Shown here one piece after another: positions 43,813 through 52,778 of a stretch of DNA of 64,000 bases. Under the pieces are notes generated by a model. The model made no database searches. It worked only from the letters and a program-made list of their open reading frames with translations, and was not told the origin of the DNA. This stretch comes from Streptomyces qaidamensis (GTDB lineage Bacteria; Actinomycetota; Actinomycetes; Streptomycetales; Streptomycetaceae). Positions within the stretch are counted from its first letter, which is position 1, and each line of letters begins with the position of its first letter. Location of the stretch: positions 5,828,001 to 5,892,000 of the forward strand of contig NZ_CP015098.1 of assembly GCF_001611795.1 (NCBI RefSeq), given 5' to 3'. A program made the position numbers and the translations under genes.

Positions 43813-46449
43813 GTGAGCGAGATACCAGCGAAGGCCACGGAGTCCGAGGACCCGTCGGAGGGCGCGAGGGTGAGGGCTGCCGACGGCCTGGCCTCCACGG
43901 TGGGAGGTGCGCTCGCGGCCGACGGGGTCCCGCAGGGGGACGCCATGTGGCAGAGCAGTCCCCCCGGATCCATCTACGACTACATCAAGGTCGCGTCCTT
44001 CTCCATCGGCCCCGACGGGCTGGTCGAACAGTGGAGCCTGCGCGCCGAGCACCTCTTCGGCATCCCCGCCGACCGCGCCGTCGGCATGGATCCCATCGAG
44101 GCGTTCATCGATCCGCGCCACCGCGAGCGCGGCATGCGCAAGATGGCCGAGATCCTCGACGGCCGCGAATGGACCGGCGTGGTGCCCTTCCGGATGCCGA
44201 GGGGCGTCGAGGGGGAGTGCGGCCACGAGGGGCTCGCCGAGGTGTACGTCATGCCGACGCGCACCGAGGAGGGCGACAAGGCTGCCGTCTGCATCGTCGT
44301 CGACGTGCGCACGCTGCGCAGCATCGAGACCGACCTCGCCGCCTCGCAGGCCATTTTCAGTCAATCCCCGTTCGGTTTCCTGCTGATCGACCCCGATCTG
44401 CGGGTCCGCCGCGTCAACCAGCGGTTCGCGTCCATCTTCGGCGGCGCGCCCGACGACCACCGCGGCAAGGGCGTCCACGACTACCTCCAGCGCAGCGAGG
44501 CCGACCGGGTCGCCGCCACGCTGCGGCGGGTGCTGGAGACCGGCAGCTCCATCACCGACATGCACGTCACCGGCTTCGTGCCGGGCTCCGACGAGCGCCG
44601 CCACTGGTCCGTCAACCTCTACCGCGTGCACAGCGGTTCGGGCCGCCCCATCGGGATCGCCTGGCTCGGCATCGACATCACCGCCCGCCGCGCCGCCGCC
44701 CGCGAGGCCGCCGCCGCCCGGCGCAACCTCGCCCTGCTGAACGAGGCGGGCGCCCGCATCGGCAACTCCCTCGACCTGGAGACCACGGCCCGGCAACTCC
44801 TCGACGTCGTCGTCCCCGGCTTCTGCGACCTGGCCACGGTCGACCTCTACCAGGGCCTGCTGGCCGGCGACGAGACCCCGCCCGGGCTCGCCGACGGCAG
44901 CGCCGAGCTGCGCCGGGTCGCCTTCGCCAGCGCCGTCTCCGACGCGCCCTTCACCGGCACCGGCGCGCCCGTCGCGGTGGGCGCCGTCCACCACTACCCG
45001 TTCAACTCGCCCTGTGCGGACGCCCTGCGCACGGCCCGCCCGCAGACCGTCCCGGGCGAGGACGGCGGGCTGGTGCAGTCCACGCTCGCCGTGCCGATGG
45101 TCGCCCATGACACCGTCGTCGGGCTGGTGCAGTTCGCCCGGACGAAGGGCAGCGAGCCGTTCGGAGACCGGGACCGCGACCTCGCCGTGGAACTGGCCGC
45201 CCGTGCCGCGGTCTGCATCGACAACGCGCGCCTCTACCGCCGCGAGCACGAACGCGCGTTGATACTGCAGCGGTCCCTGCTCCCGCCCGGCGACCCGGAG
45301 GCCTCCGGCCTCGACATCGCCTGCCGCTACCTGCCCGGCAACGTCAACACCGGCCGGCCCAGCGAGGTCGGCGGCGACTGGTTCGACGTCATCGAACTGC
45401 CCGGGCACCGCACCGCGCTGGTCGTCGGCGACGTCATGGGCCGCGGCCTGCGCGCCGCCGTCGCCATGGGCGAACTCCGCACCGCGGTCCGTACCCTGGC
45501 CCAGCTCGACCTGGAACCGGCCGAGGTGCTCTCCCAGCTGGACGAGATCGCCCGCGGCCTCGGCGCCCCCGGCGGGGTGCAGCAGGCGACCCGGGCGGCC
45601 CGCCGCCCCCGCGAGGCGGACCTGTCTGAGGTGTACCTCGCCACCTGCGTCTACGCCGTCTACGACTCCGTCACCCGGCGCTGCACCTTCGCCAACGCGG
45701 GTCACTTGCCGCCCGTGCTGGTCGAGCCGGGCGAGCCGGCGCTGATGCTCGACGTGCCGCCGGGCCTGCCGCTCGGTGTCGGCGGGGAGCCCTTCGAGGA
45801 GGTCGAGGTGGACCTGCCCGAGAACGCCCTGCTCGCGCTCTACACGGACGGACTGGTCGAAAGCCGCGACCACCCCCTGGACGAGGGGCTGCAGGCCTTC
45901 GTCAGCGCGCTTGCCGACCCCACTCAGCCGCTTGAGGACGTCTGCGACCACGTCCTCAACACCCTCGACACCCACCACGGCGAGGACGACATCGCGCTGC
46001 TGATGGCACGTGTACAGGGACTGCCCACGGATTCCGTCGGCGACTGGACCCTGCCACGCGAGCCGCGCAGCGTGGGCCGGGCCCGGGAGTACGCCCGCGC
46101 CCAGCTGCTCGCCTGGGACATGGAACCCCTGGTCGACACCACGGAGCTGCTGGTCAGTGAGCTGGTCACCAACGCCCTGCGCTACGGCGAGGGCGAGATC
46201 CGCCTGCGCCTCCTCCTCGACCGCACCCTGGTCTGCGAGGTCTGGGACTCCGGCCTGGTCCAGCCCCGCCGGCGCCGCGCCCGCGACACCGACGAGGGCG
46301 GCCGCGGCCTCCAGCTGGTCGGCCTCCTCAGCGCCGCGTGGGGCTCCCGCCGCACGCCCCGGGGCAAGACGGTGTGGTTCGAACTGCCCCTGCCGGGCGG
46401 CGACACCAGCCTGACGGATCCGGCGGAGGCGCTGCTGAGCCTGTTCTGA
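43813..46449 (+). CDS. PAS-GAF-SpoIIE phosphatase with C-terminal ATPase domain
   Basis: An 878-residue signalling protein. Parts: N-terminal Glu/Pro-rich tail; PAS-like domain (residues about 60-175, IKVASFSIGPDGLVEQWSL); second PAS (about 180-300, SPFGFLLIDPDLRVRRVNQR); GAF domain (about 320-470, ILDLETTARQLLDVV-like LDLETTARQLLDVVVPGF); PP2C/SpoIIE domain (RSLLPPGDPEASGLDIACRY, EVGGDWFDVIELPGHRTALV, VGDVMGRGLRAAVAM); and a HATPase_c_2 domain (LLVSELVTNALRYGEGEIRL to VWFELPLPG). It probably senses a signal and sets the phosphorylation of an anti-sigma antagonist. GTG 43813 follows GGAGGGG by 12 bp. The upstream ATPase shares the C-terminal domain. Confidence 0.9.
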   Translation: MSEIPAKATESEDPSEGARVRAADGLASTVGGALAADGVPQGDAMWQSSPPGSIYDYIKVASFSIGPDGLVEQWSLRAEHLFGIPADRAVGMDPIEAFIDPRHRERGMRKMAEILDGREWTGVVPFRMPRGVEGECGHEGLAEVYVMPTRTEEGDKAAVCIVVDVRTLRSIETDLAASQAIFSQSPFGFLLIDPDLRVRRVNQRFASIFGGAPDDHRGKGVHDYLQRSEADRVAATLRRVLETGSSITDMHVTGFVPGSDERRHWSVNLYRVHSGSGRPIGIAWLGIDITARRAAAREAAAARRNLALLNEAGARIGNSLDLETTARQLLDVVVPGFCDLATVDLYQGLLAGDETPPGLADGSAELRRVAFASAVSDAPFTGTGAPVAVGAVHHYPFNSPCADALRTARPQTVPGEDGGLVQSTLAVPMVAHDTVVGLVQFARTKGSEPFGDRDRDLAVELAARAAVCIDNARLYRREHERALILQRSLLPPGDPEASGLDIACRYLPGNVNTGRPSEVGGDWFDVIELPGHRTALVVGDVMGRGLRAAVAMGELRTAVRTLAQLDLEPAEVLSQLDEIARGLGAPGGVQQATRAARRPREADLSEVYLATCVYAVYDSVTRRCTFANAGHLPPVLVEPGEPALMLDVPPGLPLGVGGEPFEEVEVDLPENALLALYTDGLVESRDHPLDEGLQAFVSALADPTQPLEDVCDHVLNTLDTHHGEDDIALLMARVQGLPTDSVGDWTLPREPRSVGRAREYARAQLLAWDMEPLVDTTELLVSELVTNALRYGEGEIRLRLLLDRTLVCEVWDSGLVQPRRRRARDTDEGGRGLQLVGLLSAAWGSRRTPRGKTVWFELPLPGGDTSLTDPAEALLSLF

Positions 46450-46515
46450 CGGCAACCGAACGTCCGTACTGATCGTCATCCCCGGCAACACCATCCGCAA
46501 CACCTGGGAGACGGC

Positions 46516-47607
46516 ATGGACCGCACGGAAGGCACCACCCCGACCGAGGCGGCCGCCGAGAGCCCCGCGCAGGACGCTCCCGCACCCAAGGGGGAAGGCA
46601 AGCGGCGCCGACGCTGGATCAGACGCACGGCGCTCGCCGTGGTCCTGGTCCTGCTGGTCCCGCTCCTGGCCGTTCTGACAGCCCTCCGCATCAACTACGC
46701 GGGCGACCCGGCCGACGGCACCCGCACCCGCGACCGCGACGCCCTCTGGCTCGGCCACGCCTGGGTCGACGGCCGCAAGAAGGACGCCGACGTCACCGCC
46801 CTGGCCCGCCGCCTGCGCGACACCGGCATCCGCGACCTCTACGTCCACTCGGGTCCCCTGGAGCACGACGGCACCCTCCCGAAGTCGGTCTATCCGAGGG
46901 CCCGCTGGTTCATCGACGCGGTGCACGAGAAGCTGCCCGGCGTCCGCGTCCAGGCCTTCCTCGGCGACGTCCTGGCCTCCGAGAACAGCGAGGGCATGCT
47001 CCTGAACGACCCGGACACCCGCGCGGCCGTCGTCCGCTCCGCCCGTCAGGTCCTGGACACCGGCTACGAGGGCATTCACCTCGATCTGGAACCCATGCCG
47101 TCCGGCGACCGCGACTTCCTCGCCCTGCTCGACTCCCTGCGCCGCGAGACCCGCTCCCGCAACGCCCAACTCTCCGTCGCCGCCCATCAGATCGACCCGC
47201 TCCCGGCCCTCCACACCGTGTTCGGCCTCTTCACCGAGCACCCCAAGTGGTGGTCGCAGGAGTTCTTCGGCCAGGTCGCCCGCCGCGTCGACCAGATCGC
47301 CGTGATGTCGTACGACACCGCGCAGCCGCTGGAGAGCACCTACGGCGGCTACGTCGCCCAGCAGACCTCCCTCGCCCTGGAGGTCACCCCGCCCTCCACC
47401 GACCTGCTGATGGGCCTGCCCTTCTACTACGAGAGCAACTTCGACCACTGGGGCCACGCCGAGACCGTGCCCGCATCGGTCCGGGGCGTCCGTCTCGGCC
47501 TGTCCCGCACGGACGCGGACCGGGCCCGCTTCGGCGTCGCGCTGTACATCGATTTCGCCGCGACCGAGGCGGACTGGCGCGCCTACAAGGAAGACTGGGT
47601 CGGGTGA
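46516..47607 (+). CDS. Membrane-anchored protein with GH18-like barrel
   Basis: A 363-residue protein. After a charged start, a membrane helix lies at residues 37-57 (RTALAVVLVLLVPLLAVLTA). The outer part looks like a TIM barrel: LWLGHAWVDGRKKDADVTAL, GIRDLYVHSGPLEHDG, GYEGIHLDLEPMPSGDRDFL, VAAHQI and VDQIAVMSYDTAQPLE, LLMGLPFYYE. The string GIHLDLEPM is placed like the DxxDxDxE catalytic motif of glycosyl hydrolase family 18, with D and E kept, so a chitinase-like or lysozyme-like activity is possible but not sure. ATG 46516 has GGGAG. The stop overlaps the next gene by GTGA. Confidence 0.75.
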   Translation: MDRTEGTTPTEAAAESPAQDAPAPKGEGKRRRRWIRRTALAVVLVLLVPLLAVLTALRINYAGDPADGTRTRDRDALWLGHAWVDGRKKDADVTALARRLRDTGIRDLYVHSGPLEHDGTLPKSVYPRARWFIDAVHEKLPGVRVQAFLGDVLASENSEGMLLNDPDTRAAVVRSARQVLDTGYEGIHLDLEPMPSGDRDFLALLDSLRRETRSRNAQLSVAAHQIDPLPALHTVFGLFTEHPKWWSQEFFGQVARRVDQIAVMSYDTAQPLESTYGGYVAQQTSLALEVTPPSTDLLMGLPFYYESNFDHWGHAETVPASVRGVRLGLSRTDADRARFGVALYIDFAATEADWRAYKEDWVG

Positions 47608-48599
47608 CCCCGACCCGACGCCCCCTCACCACCACCGACCTGGCCCCCCTGGCCCGCGCCGCCCTCGGCCCGGGCCGCACCCTCACCGGCGTGGAACGCG
47701 TGCGCGGCGGCACCAAGAAGGGCGTCTACCGGCTGATCCTCGACGACGACTCCACCGCCGTCGCCTACGTCTGGTCCGCCGACGAGGACTACTGGGACCA
47801 GCCGGACCCCGACCCCCGGGACGTCTTCTCCCACGGCACGGGCCTCGGCCTGTTCACGGCGGCCCACGACCGCCTGGCCGCAGCCGGAGTCCGCACGCCC
47901 CGTCTCCGGTTCGCCGACTCCACGCACACGCACCTGCCCGCGGACGCGGCCGTCGTCGAGGACCTGACCGGCGGCAGCCTGGAGGACGCCCTGGCCCGCG
48001 ACCCCGGCGCGGCTCCGCAGGCCTTGGAGCGGATGGCGGAGCTGCTCGCCACCCTGCACAGCCACACCGGTCCCCGCTTCGGGAAGGTCGCCGTCGTGGA
48101 CGCCGGCGGTTCCTCCTACGGCGATTCCTGCGAGCAGCGCATCACCGAAGGGGCCCTGCGCTCCGTGGCCGAAGCCGCCGCACGCGACCCTCGTGCGGCC
48201 GCCGCGCGCCGCGAGCTGGAGGAGGAGATCCACGCGCTGGTCGCCGAGGTCCGGCCCCGCGACCGACACACCCTCATCCACGGCGAACTCGGGGCGGACC
48301 ACGTCCTGCTCACGCCCGGGGGACAGCCCGCGCTCATCGACATCGAAGGCCTGATGTACTCCGACGTGGAGCACGAGCACGTCTTCCTCCGGCTCCGCTT
48401 CGGCCCCCACTACGACGCCCTGCGCGCCCCGGGCCTGGACGAGGCACGCCTGCGCCTGTACCGGCTGGCGATGCACATCGGCCTGGTCTCGGGTCCGCTG
48501 ACCCTCATCGAGGGCGACTTCCCGGACCCGGGACGCATGCGGGGGATAGCGGAGCACAACCTCCACGAGGCGCTCAGCCTGCTGAAGAGCGCCTCCTGA
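47604..48599 (+). CDS. Aminoglycoside phosphotransferase-family kinase (APH/choline kinase fold)
   Basis: A 331-residue kinase-fold protein. RVRGGTKKGVYRLIL is the nucleotide loop, and the catalytic loop reads HGELGADHVLL near residue 226, where the classic form is HGDxxxxN; the metal loop is ALIDIEGLMYSDVEHEHVF (D for DFD). So the general-base Asp is Glu and the Asn is His. I recall other Streptomyces members with the same HGELG-DHVL string, so this is a subgroup feature, but activity should not be assumed. It is translationally coupled to the GH18-like gene (GTGA overlap), suggesting that the two act together, perhaps on a sugar. It overlaps the convergent sdhB by 26 bp. Confidence 0.8.
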   Translation: MTPTRRPLTTTDLAPLARAALGPGRTLTGVERVRGGTKKGVYRLILDDDSTAVAYVWSADEDYWDQPDPDPRDVFSHGTGLGLFTAAHDRLAAAGVRTPRLRFADSTHTHLPADAAVVEDLTGGSLEDALARDPGAAPQALERMAELLATLHSHTGPRFGKVAVVDAGGSSYGDSCEQRITEGALRSVAEAAARDPRAAAARRELEEEIHALVAEVRPRDRHTLIHGELGADHVLLTPGGQPALIDIEGLMYSDVEHEHVFLRLRFGPHYDALRAPGLDEARLRLYRLAMHIGLVSGPLTLIEGDFPDPGRMRGIAEHNLHEALSLLKSAS

Positions 48600-49350
48600 T
48601 CTTCGAGCCCAGCCAGACCAGCGGGTCGTACTTGCGGTCCGCCGCCCGCTCCTTCAGCGGGATCAGCGCGTTGTCCGTGATCTTGATGCCCTCGGGGCAG
48701 ACCTCCGTGCAGCACTTGGTGATGTTGCAGTAGCCGAGGCCGTGCTCGTCCTGGGCGGTGGTCTTGCGGTCCAGGCCGGTTTCCGCCGCCGCGTCCAGCG
48801 GGTGCATGTCCAGCTCCGCCACCCGCATCAGGAAACGGGGCCCGGCGAACGCCTGTTTGTTCTCCTCGTGGTCACGGACCACATGACAGGTGTCCTGGCA
48901 CAGGAAGCACTCGATGCACTTGCGGAACTCCTGCGAGCGGTCCACGTCCTCCTGCATCATCCGGTACTCGCCCGGAGCGACACCGCCCGGCGGCACGAAG
49001 GCCGGGACCTCCCTGGCTTTGGTGTAGTTGAAGCCCACGTCGGTGACCAGGTCGCGGACGACCGGGAACGCCCGCAGCGGCGTCACCGTGATCGTCTCCT
49101 CCCGGTCGAACACCGACATGCGCGTCATGCACAGCAGCCGCGGCCGGCCGTTGATCTCCGCCGAGCAGGAACCGCACTTGCCCGCCTTGCAGTTCCAGCG
49201 CACGGCGAGGTCGGGCGTCTGGGTGGCCTGGAGGCGGTGGATGATGTCGAGCACCACCTCACCCTCGTTGACCTCGACCTCGAAGTCCTCCAGGCCGCCG
49301 CCGTTCACGTCCCCGCGCCACACCTTGAAGTGGGCCGTATAGCCGCTCAT
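48574..49350 (-). CDS. sdhB: Succinate dehydrogenase/fumarate reductase iron-sulfur subunit
   Basis: A 258-residue electron-transfer subunit. 2Fe-2S cysteines in WNCKAGKCGSCSAEI and RLLCMTRM, 4Fe-4S in KCIECFLCQDTCHVVR, and 3Fe-4S in GYCNITKCCTEVCPEGIK. The start ATG 49350 overlaps the sdhA TGA. The first cluster loop has the CxxxxCxxC ferredoxin-type spacing seen in the actinobacterial branch related to fumarate reductase. It passes electrons from the flavin to the membrane quinone. Confidence 0.94.
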   Translation of the reverse strand: MSGYTAHFKVWRGDVNGGGLEDFEVEVNEGEVVLDIIHRLQATQTPDLAVRWNCKAGKCGSCSAEINGRPRLLCMTRMSVFDREETITVTPLRAFPVVRDLVTDVGFNYTKAREVPAFVPPGGVAPGEYRMMQEDVDRSQEFRKCIECFLCQDTCHVVRDHEENKQAFAGPRFLMRVAELDMHPLDAAAETGLDRKTTAQDEHGLGYCNITKCCTEVCPEGIKITDNALIPLKERAADRKYDPLVWLGSKIRRRSSAG

Positions 49351-51287
49351 TCGTAGAGCTCCTCTTCGGAGAGGTACTTGACCAGCTCCTCCTTGTCGAA
49401 CAGGGCGAGCAGGTCGGCACGGACGGGTTCGGTGGTCTCACGGGTGAGGGCGATCTGGCCGCGGACCGGGTCCGTCGCCGCCAGGCCGCCCGTCGGGTCG
49501 GTGAGCGCGCACAGCAGGTTGATCCGCCGCCAGGCGCGGTCCATCCCCGGATGGTCCTCGCGCGTGTGGCCGCCGCGCGACTCGGTGCGCTCCAGCGCGG
49601 CCCGCGCCACACACTCGCTGACCAGCAGCATGTTCCTGAGGTCCAGGGCGAGGTGCCATCCCGGGTTGAACTGCCGGTGCCCCTCGACCCCGGCCCGGCG
49701 CGCCCGGACCCGCAGCTCGGCCAGCTTCTGGAGGGCCTGCTCCATCTCCGCCTCCCGGCGGATGATGCCGACCAGGTCGTTCATCGTCTGCTGGAGTTCC
49801 TGGTGCAGGGTGTACGGGTTCTCCGGCGGGCCGCCGGCGGGCTCCTCGATCTCCGCCTCGGCCGAGAAGGGCCGCAGGGCCTCGGCGGCGGCCGCGTCGA
49901 TCTGGACGTCGTCCACGACGGGCCGCGCCCCGGACAGCCCCGCCGCGTGATCGGCCGCGTGCCGGCCCGCCCGGCGGCCGAACACCAGCAGGTCGGACAG
50001 TGAATTGCCGCCGAGCCGGTTGGAGCCGTGCATACCGCCGGCCACCTCACCGGCCGCGTAGAGGCCGGGGACCCCGCGCGCCGCCGCCGTGTCGGACTCG
50101 ACCGCGACCCCGCCCATCACGTAGTGGCAGGTGGGCCCGACCTCCATCGCCTCCGCGGTGATGTCGACGTCCGCCAGCTCCTTGAACTGGTGGTACATCG
50201 ACGGCAGCCGCCGCTTGATGACCTCGGCGGGCATCCGGGTCGACACGTCGAGGAACACGCCCCCGTGCGGGGAGCCGCGCCCCTCCTTCACCTCGGCGTT
50301 GATCGCCCGCGCGACCTCGTCGCGGGGGAGCAGCTCGGGCGGGCGCCGGTTGTGGTCCGGGTCGTCGTACCAGCGGTCGCCCTCCTCCTCCGTCTCGGCG
50401 TACTTGTCCTTGAAGACGTCGGGGATGTAGTCGAACATGAACCGCTTGCCGTCGGAGTTGCGCAGCACACCGCCGTCGCCGCGCACCGACTCGGTGACGA
50501 GGATGCCCTTCACCGACGGCGGCCAGACCATGCCGGTCGGATGGAACTGCACGAACTCCATGTTCAGCAGGGGAGCGCCGGCGAGGAGCGCCAGCGCGTG
50601 GCCGTCGCCGGTGTACTCCCACGAGTTCGACGTCACCTTGAAGGACTTGCCGATGCCGCCGGTGGCGATCACCACGGCCGGTGCCTCCAGCACGAAGAAG
50701 CGGCCCGACTCGCGCTCATAGGCGAACACCCCGGAGACCCGGCCCCCCTCCTTCAGCACGCGGGTGACCGTGCACTCCTGGAAGACCTTCAGCCGGGACT
50801 CGTAGTCGCCGGTCTCCCTGAAGTCCTCCTGCTGCAGGGAGACGATCTTCTGCTGGAGGGTGCGGATCAGCTCCAGGCCGGTGCGGTCGCCGACGTGGGC
50901 GAGGCGCGGGTACTCGTGGCCGCCGAAGTTGCGCTGGGAGATCCGGCCGTCCTTGGTGCGGTCGAACAGCGCCCCCCAGGTCTCCAGCTCCCACACCCGC
51001 TGTGGCGCCTCCTGGGCGTGCAGCTCGGCCATCCGCCACTGGTTGAGGAACTTGCCGCCGCGCATGGTGTCGCGGAAGTGCACCTGCCACGTGTCGTTCT
51101 CGTTGGCGTTGGCCATCGCCGCGGCGATGCCGCCCTCGGCCATCACGGTGTGTGCCTTGCCGAACAGCGACTTGCAGATCACGGCCGTACGGGCGCCCCG
51201 CTCGCGGGCCTCGATGGCGGCGCGCAGGCCCGCGCCGCCCGCGCCCACCACGACGACGTCCCACTCCTGCCGGTCGACCACGGACAT
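49347..51287 (-). CDS. sdhA: Succinate dehydrogenase/fumarate reductase flavoprotein subunit
   Basis: A 646-residue catalytic subunit. FAD is bound at VVVVGAGGAGLRAAIEARER, and the His that carries covalent FAD is H46 in SLFGKAHTVMAEGGIAA. Active-site strings: EFVQFHPTGMVWPPSV, HYVMGGVAVESDTAAARGV, and the capping Arg in SNRLGGNSLSDLLVFGRRAG. The length is longer than the E. coli enzyme (about 590) mainly in the C-terminal helical domain. It follows the membrane subunit by 18 bp and overlaps sdhB by 4, so the order is sdhC-like, sdhA, sdhB. It oxidises succinate to fumarate, feeding both fumarases at the other end of the window. Confidence 0.95.
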   Translation of the reverse strand: MSVVDRQEWDVVVVGAGGAGLRAAIEARERGARTAVICKSLFGKAHTVMAEGGIAAAMANANENDTWQVHFRDTMRGGKFLNQWRMAELHAQEAPQRVWELETWGALFDRTKDGRISQRNFGGHEYPRLAHVGDRTGLELIRTLQQKIVSLQQEDFRETGDYESRLKVFQECTVTRVLKEGGRVSGVFAYERESGRFFVLEAPAVVIATGGIGKSFKVTSNSWEYTGDGHALALLAGAPLLNMEFVQFHPTGMVWPPSVKGILVTESVRGDGGVLRNSDGKRFMFDYIPDVFKDKYAETEEEGDRWYDDPDHNRRPPELLPRDEVARAINAEVKEGRGSPHGGVFLDVSTRMPAEVIKRRLPSMYHQFKELADVDITAEAMEVGPTCHYVMGGVAVESDTAAARGVPGLYAAGEVAGGMHGSNRLGGNSLSDLLVFGRRAGRHAADHAAGLSGARPVVDDVQIDAAAAEALRPFSAEAEIEEPAGGPPENPYTLHQELQQTMNDLVGIIRREAEMEQALQKLAELRVRARRAGVEGHRQFNPGWHLALDLRNMLLVSECVARAALERTESRGGHTREDHPGMDRAWRRINLLCALTDPTGGLAATDPVRGQIALTRETTEPVRADLLALFDKEELVKYLSEEELYE

Positions 51288-51305
51288 CAGCTGGGCCTCA
51301 TCCCT

Positions 51306-52142
51306 CTAGAAGAAGCGCGGATCGTCGAAGGCACCCGACGCGACCAGGTAGACGTAGAAGTCGGCGAGCGCCACGCTCACCAGCGACGCCCAGGCGAGCT
51401 GCATGTGCCGGGCGTTGAGCTTCCCGGCCCACTGCCACATCCGGTAGCGCACGGGATGCCGGGAGAAGTGCTTGAGCTTGCCGCCGACGATGTGCCGGCA
51501 GGAGTGGCAGGAGATCGTGTACGCCCAGATCAGCACGATGTTGACCAGGAACACGAGCGTGCCGAGCCCCATGTGGCCCCACGCGTAGGTCTCGTCGCGG
51601 AAGGCGAGCACCGTGTCGTACGTGAGGATCCCGGCCACGAGGAGCGCGGCGTAGAAGAAGTACCGGTGGATGTTCTGCAGGACCAGCGGGAAGCGGGTCT
51701 CCCCGCTGTACTTCCTGTGCGGCTCGGCCACCGCGCAGGCCGGCGGGGACGCCCAGAAGCCGCGGTAGTAGGCCTTGCGGTAGTAGTAGCAGGTCAGGCG
51801 GAAGCCGAGCGGGAAGATCAGGATGATGATCGCGGGCGAGATGCCCCACCAGCTCCCGAAGATCTCCCAGTTCGGGCCGGCCTTCATCGGCTCGCAGTTC
51901 TCCGCCAGGCAGGGGGAGTAGAAGGGCGAGACGTACGGCGCCGCGTAGTAGTCGGCGTTCGCGAAGGCCCGCCAGGTCGAGTACACGATGAACGCGAGCA
52001 GACCGGCCGCGGTGCCGGCCGGGGCCAGCCACCAGCGGTCGGTCCGCAGATGCGGGGCGGCGATCGCGGCGCGCCTGCTGCCCCGCACACCGCCGCTCTC
52101 AGGTCTGGGTTCGGTGGCAGGAGGTTCCGTACCAGTGGCCAC
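51306..52142 (-). CDS. sdhC: Succinate dehydrogenase membrane anchor subunit (actinobacterial single-chain type)
   Basis: A 278-residue membrane protein with five hydrophobic helices (AGLLAFIVYSTWRAF, ISPAIIILIFPLGFRLTCYY, YFFYAALLVAGILTYDTVLA, GTLVFLVNIVLIWAYTISCH and LAWASLVSVALADFYVYLVA). Histidines in QNIHRYFF and SCHSCRHIVGG could bind haem. This type replaces the usual two small anchors and I recall it from mycobacterial Sdh1 (Rv0249c). The cysteine-rich loop YSPCLAENCEPM is a notable feature. GTG 52142 follows GGAGTC. It begins the operon with sdhA and sdhB; a conserved small gene lies 57 bp upstream. Confidence 0.87.
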   Translation of the reverse strand: MATGTEPPATEPRPESGGVRGSRRAAIAAPHLRTDRWWLAPAGTAAGLLAFIVYSTWRAFANADYYAAPYVSPFYSPCLAENCEPMKAGPNWEIFGSWWGISPAIIILIFPLGFRLTCYYYRKAYYRGFWASPPACAVAEPHRKYSGETRFPLVLQNIHRYFFYAALLVAGILTYDTVLAFRDETYAWGHMGLGTLVFLVNIVLIWAYTISCHSCRHIVGGKLKHFSRHPVRYRMWQWAGKLNARHMQLAWASLVSVALADFYVYLVASGAFDDPRFF

Positions 52143-52199
52143 GTGACGACTCCGGTCGGGTTCGGGGGAGGTGCCGGTCGCGCTCGACTCCTCCCCGGG

Positions 52200-52490
52200 T
52201 CAGGGAGCGCGCCGGTCCCGGGCGCCGAGCCCCTCGTCGTCCGAGTCGCTCCACAGGGCGGAGTCGTACGGCGTGTCCGAGATGGTGACCAGCTCGGGGC
52301 GGGTCGGTGCGGCCGGTGACGCGGCGGCGTCGCGCAGCAGGGCGACGCTCTCGCGCAGGTGGTTGGCGTCGGCACGGACGCGGCGCATCTCCAGGCCGCC
52401 GGTGCCGAGCTGCTTCTCCAGGCGTCCCAGCGAACGGAACACTTCGTCGAGACTGCGCTGGACTGACGTCAGTTCGTCGTGAACGGACAT
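52200..52490 (-). CDS. Small coiled-coil conserved protein
   Basis: A 96-residue protein. Residues about 1-55 are amphipathic helix with heptad character (VHDELTSVQRSLDEVFRSLG, LEKQLGTGGLEMRRVRADAN), followed by an acidic tail (LWSDSDDEGLGARDRR). No catalytic residues. ATG 52490 has GAGGG upstream. It is 57 bp from the sdh membrane gene on the same strand, so it may be part of that operon. I do not recognise a function. Confidence 0.7.
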   Translation of the reverse strand: MSVHDELTSVQRSLDEVFRSLGRLEKQLGTGGLEMRRVRADANHLRESVALLRDAAASPAAPTRPELVTISDTPYDSALWSDSDDEGLGARDRRAP

Positions 52491-52778
52491 GACTTGCCCT
52501 CACTTCCACGGGTCCTTCGCGGCCCAAGGCGGCAACGTTCATGCGCCTGCGAGTGTTGCGCGTCACACCTTGTGCTGTGAAGGGATGTGCATCGATTGGC
52601 CGAGGCGCGTGGGTGCACTGTGCGGTGCGTTGCGCCGCACGGGTGGCTTCCCGCCCGTGACCGCCGTGTCGCCCTGTGTTGCCGAACCCTTTCCTCTTCA
52701 GTGGCCGCATACATCAGATGAACTCCAAATACCGCCAAAAGTGATCATAACGCCCGCGGCTTCCCGGAGGTAGCACAG

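Noticed and set aside
43654..47457. 1267-residue minus-strand frame
   Set aside because: Shadow of the SpoIIE phosphatase and GH18-like genes; low-complexity composition with no family motifs.
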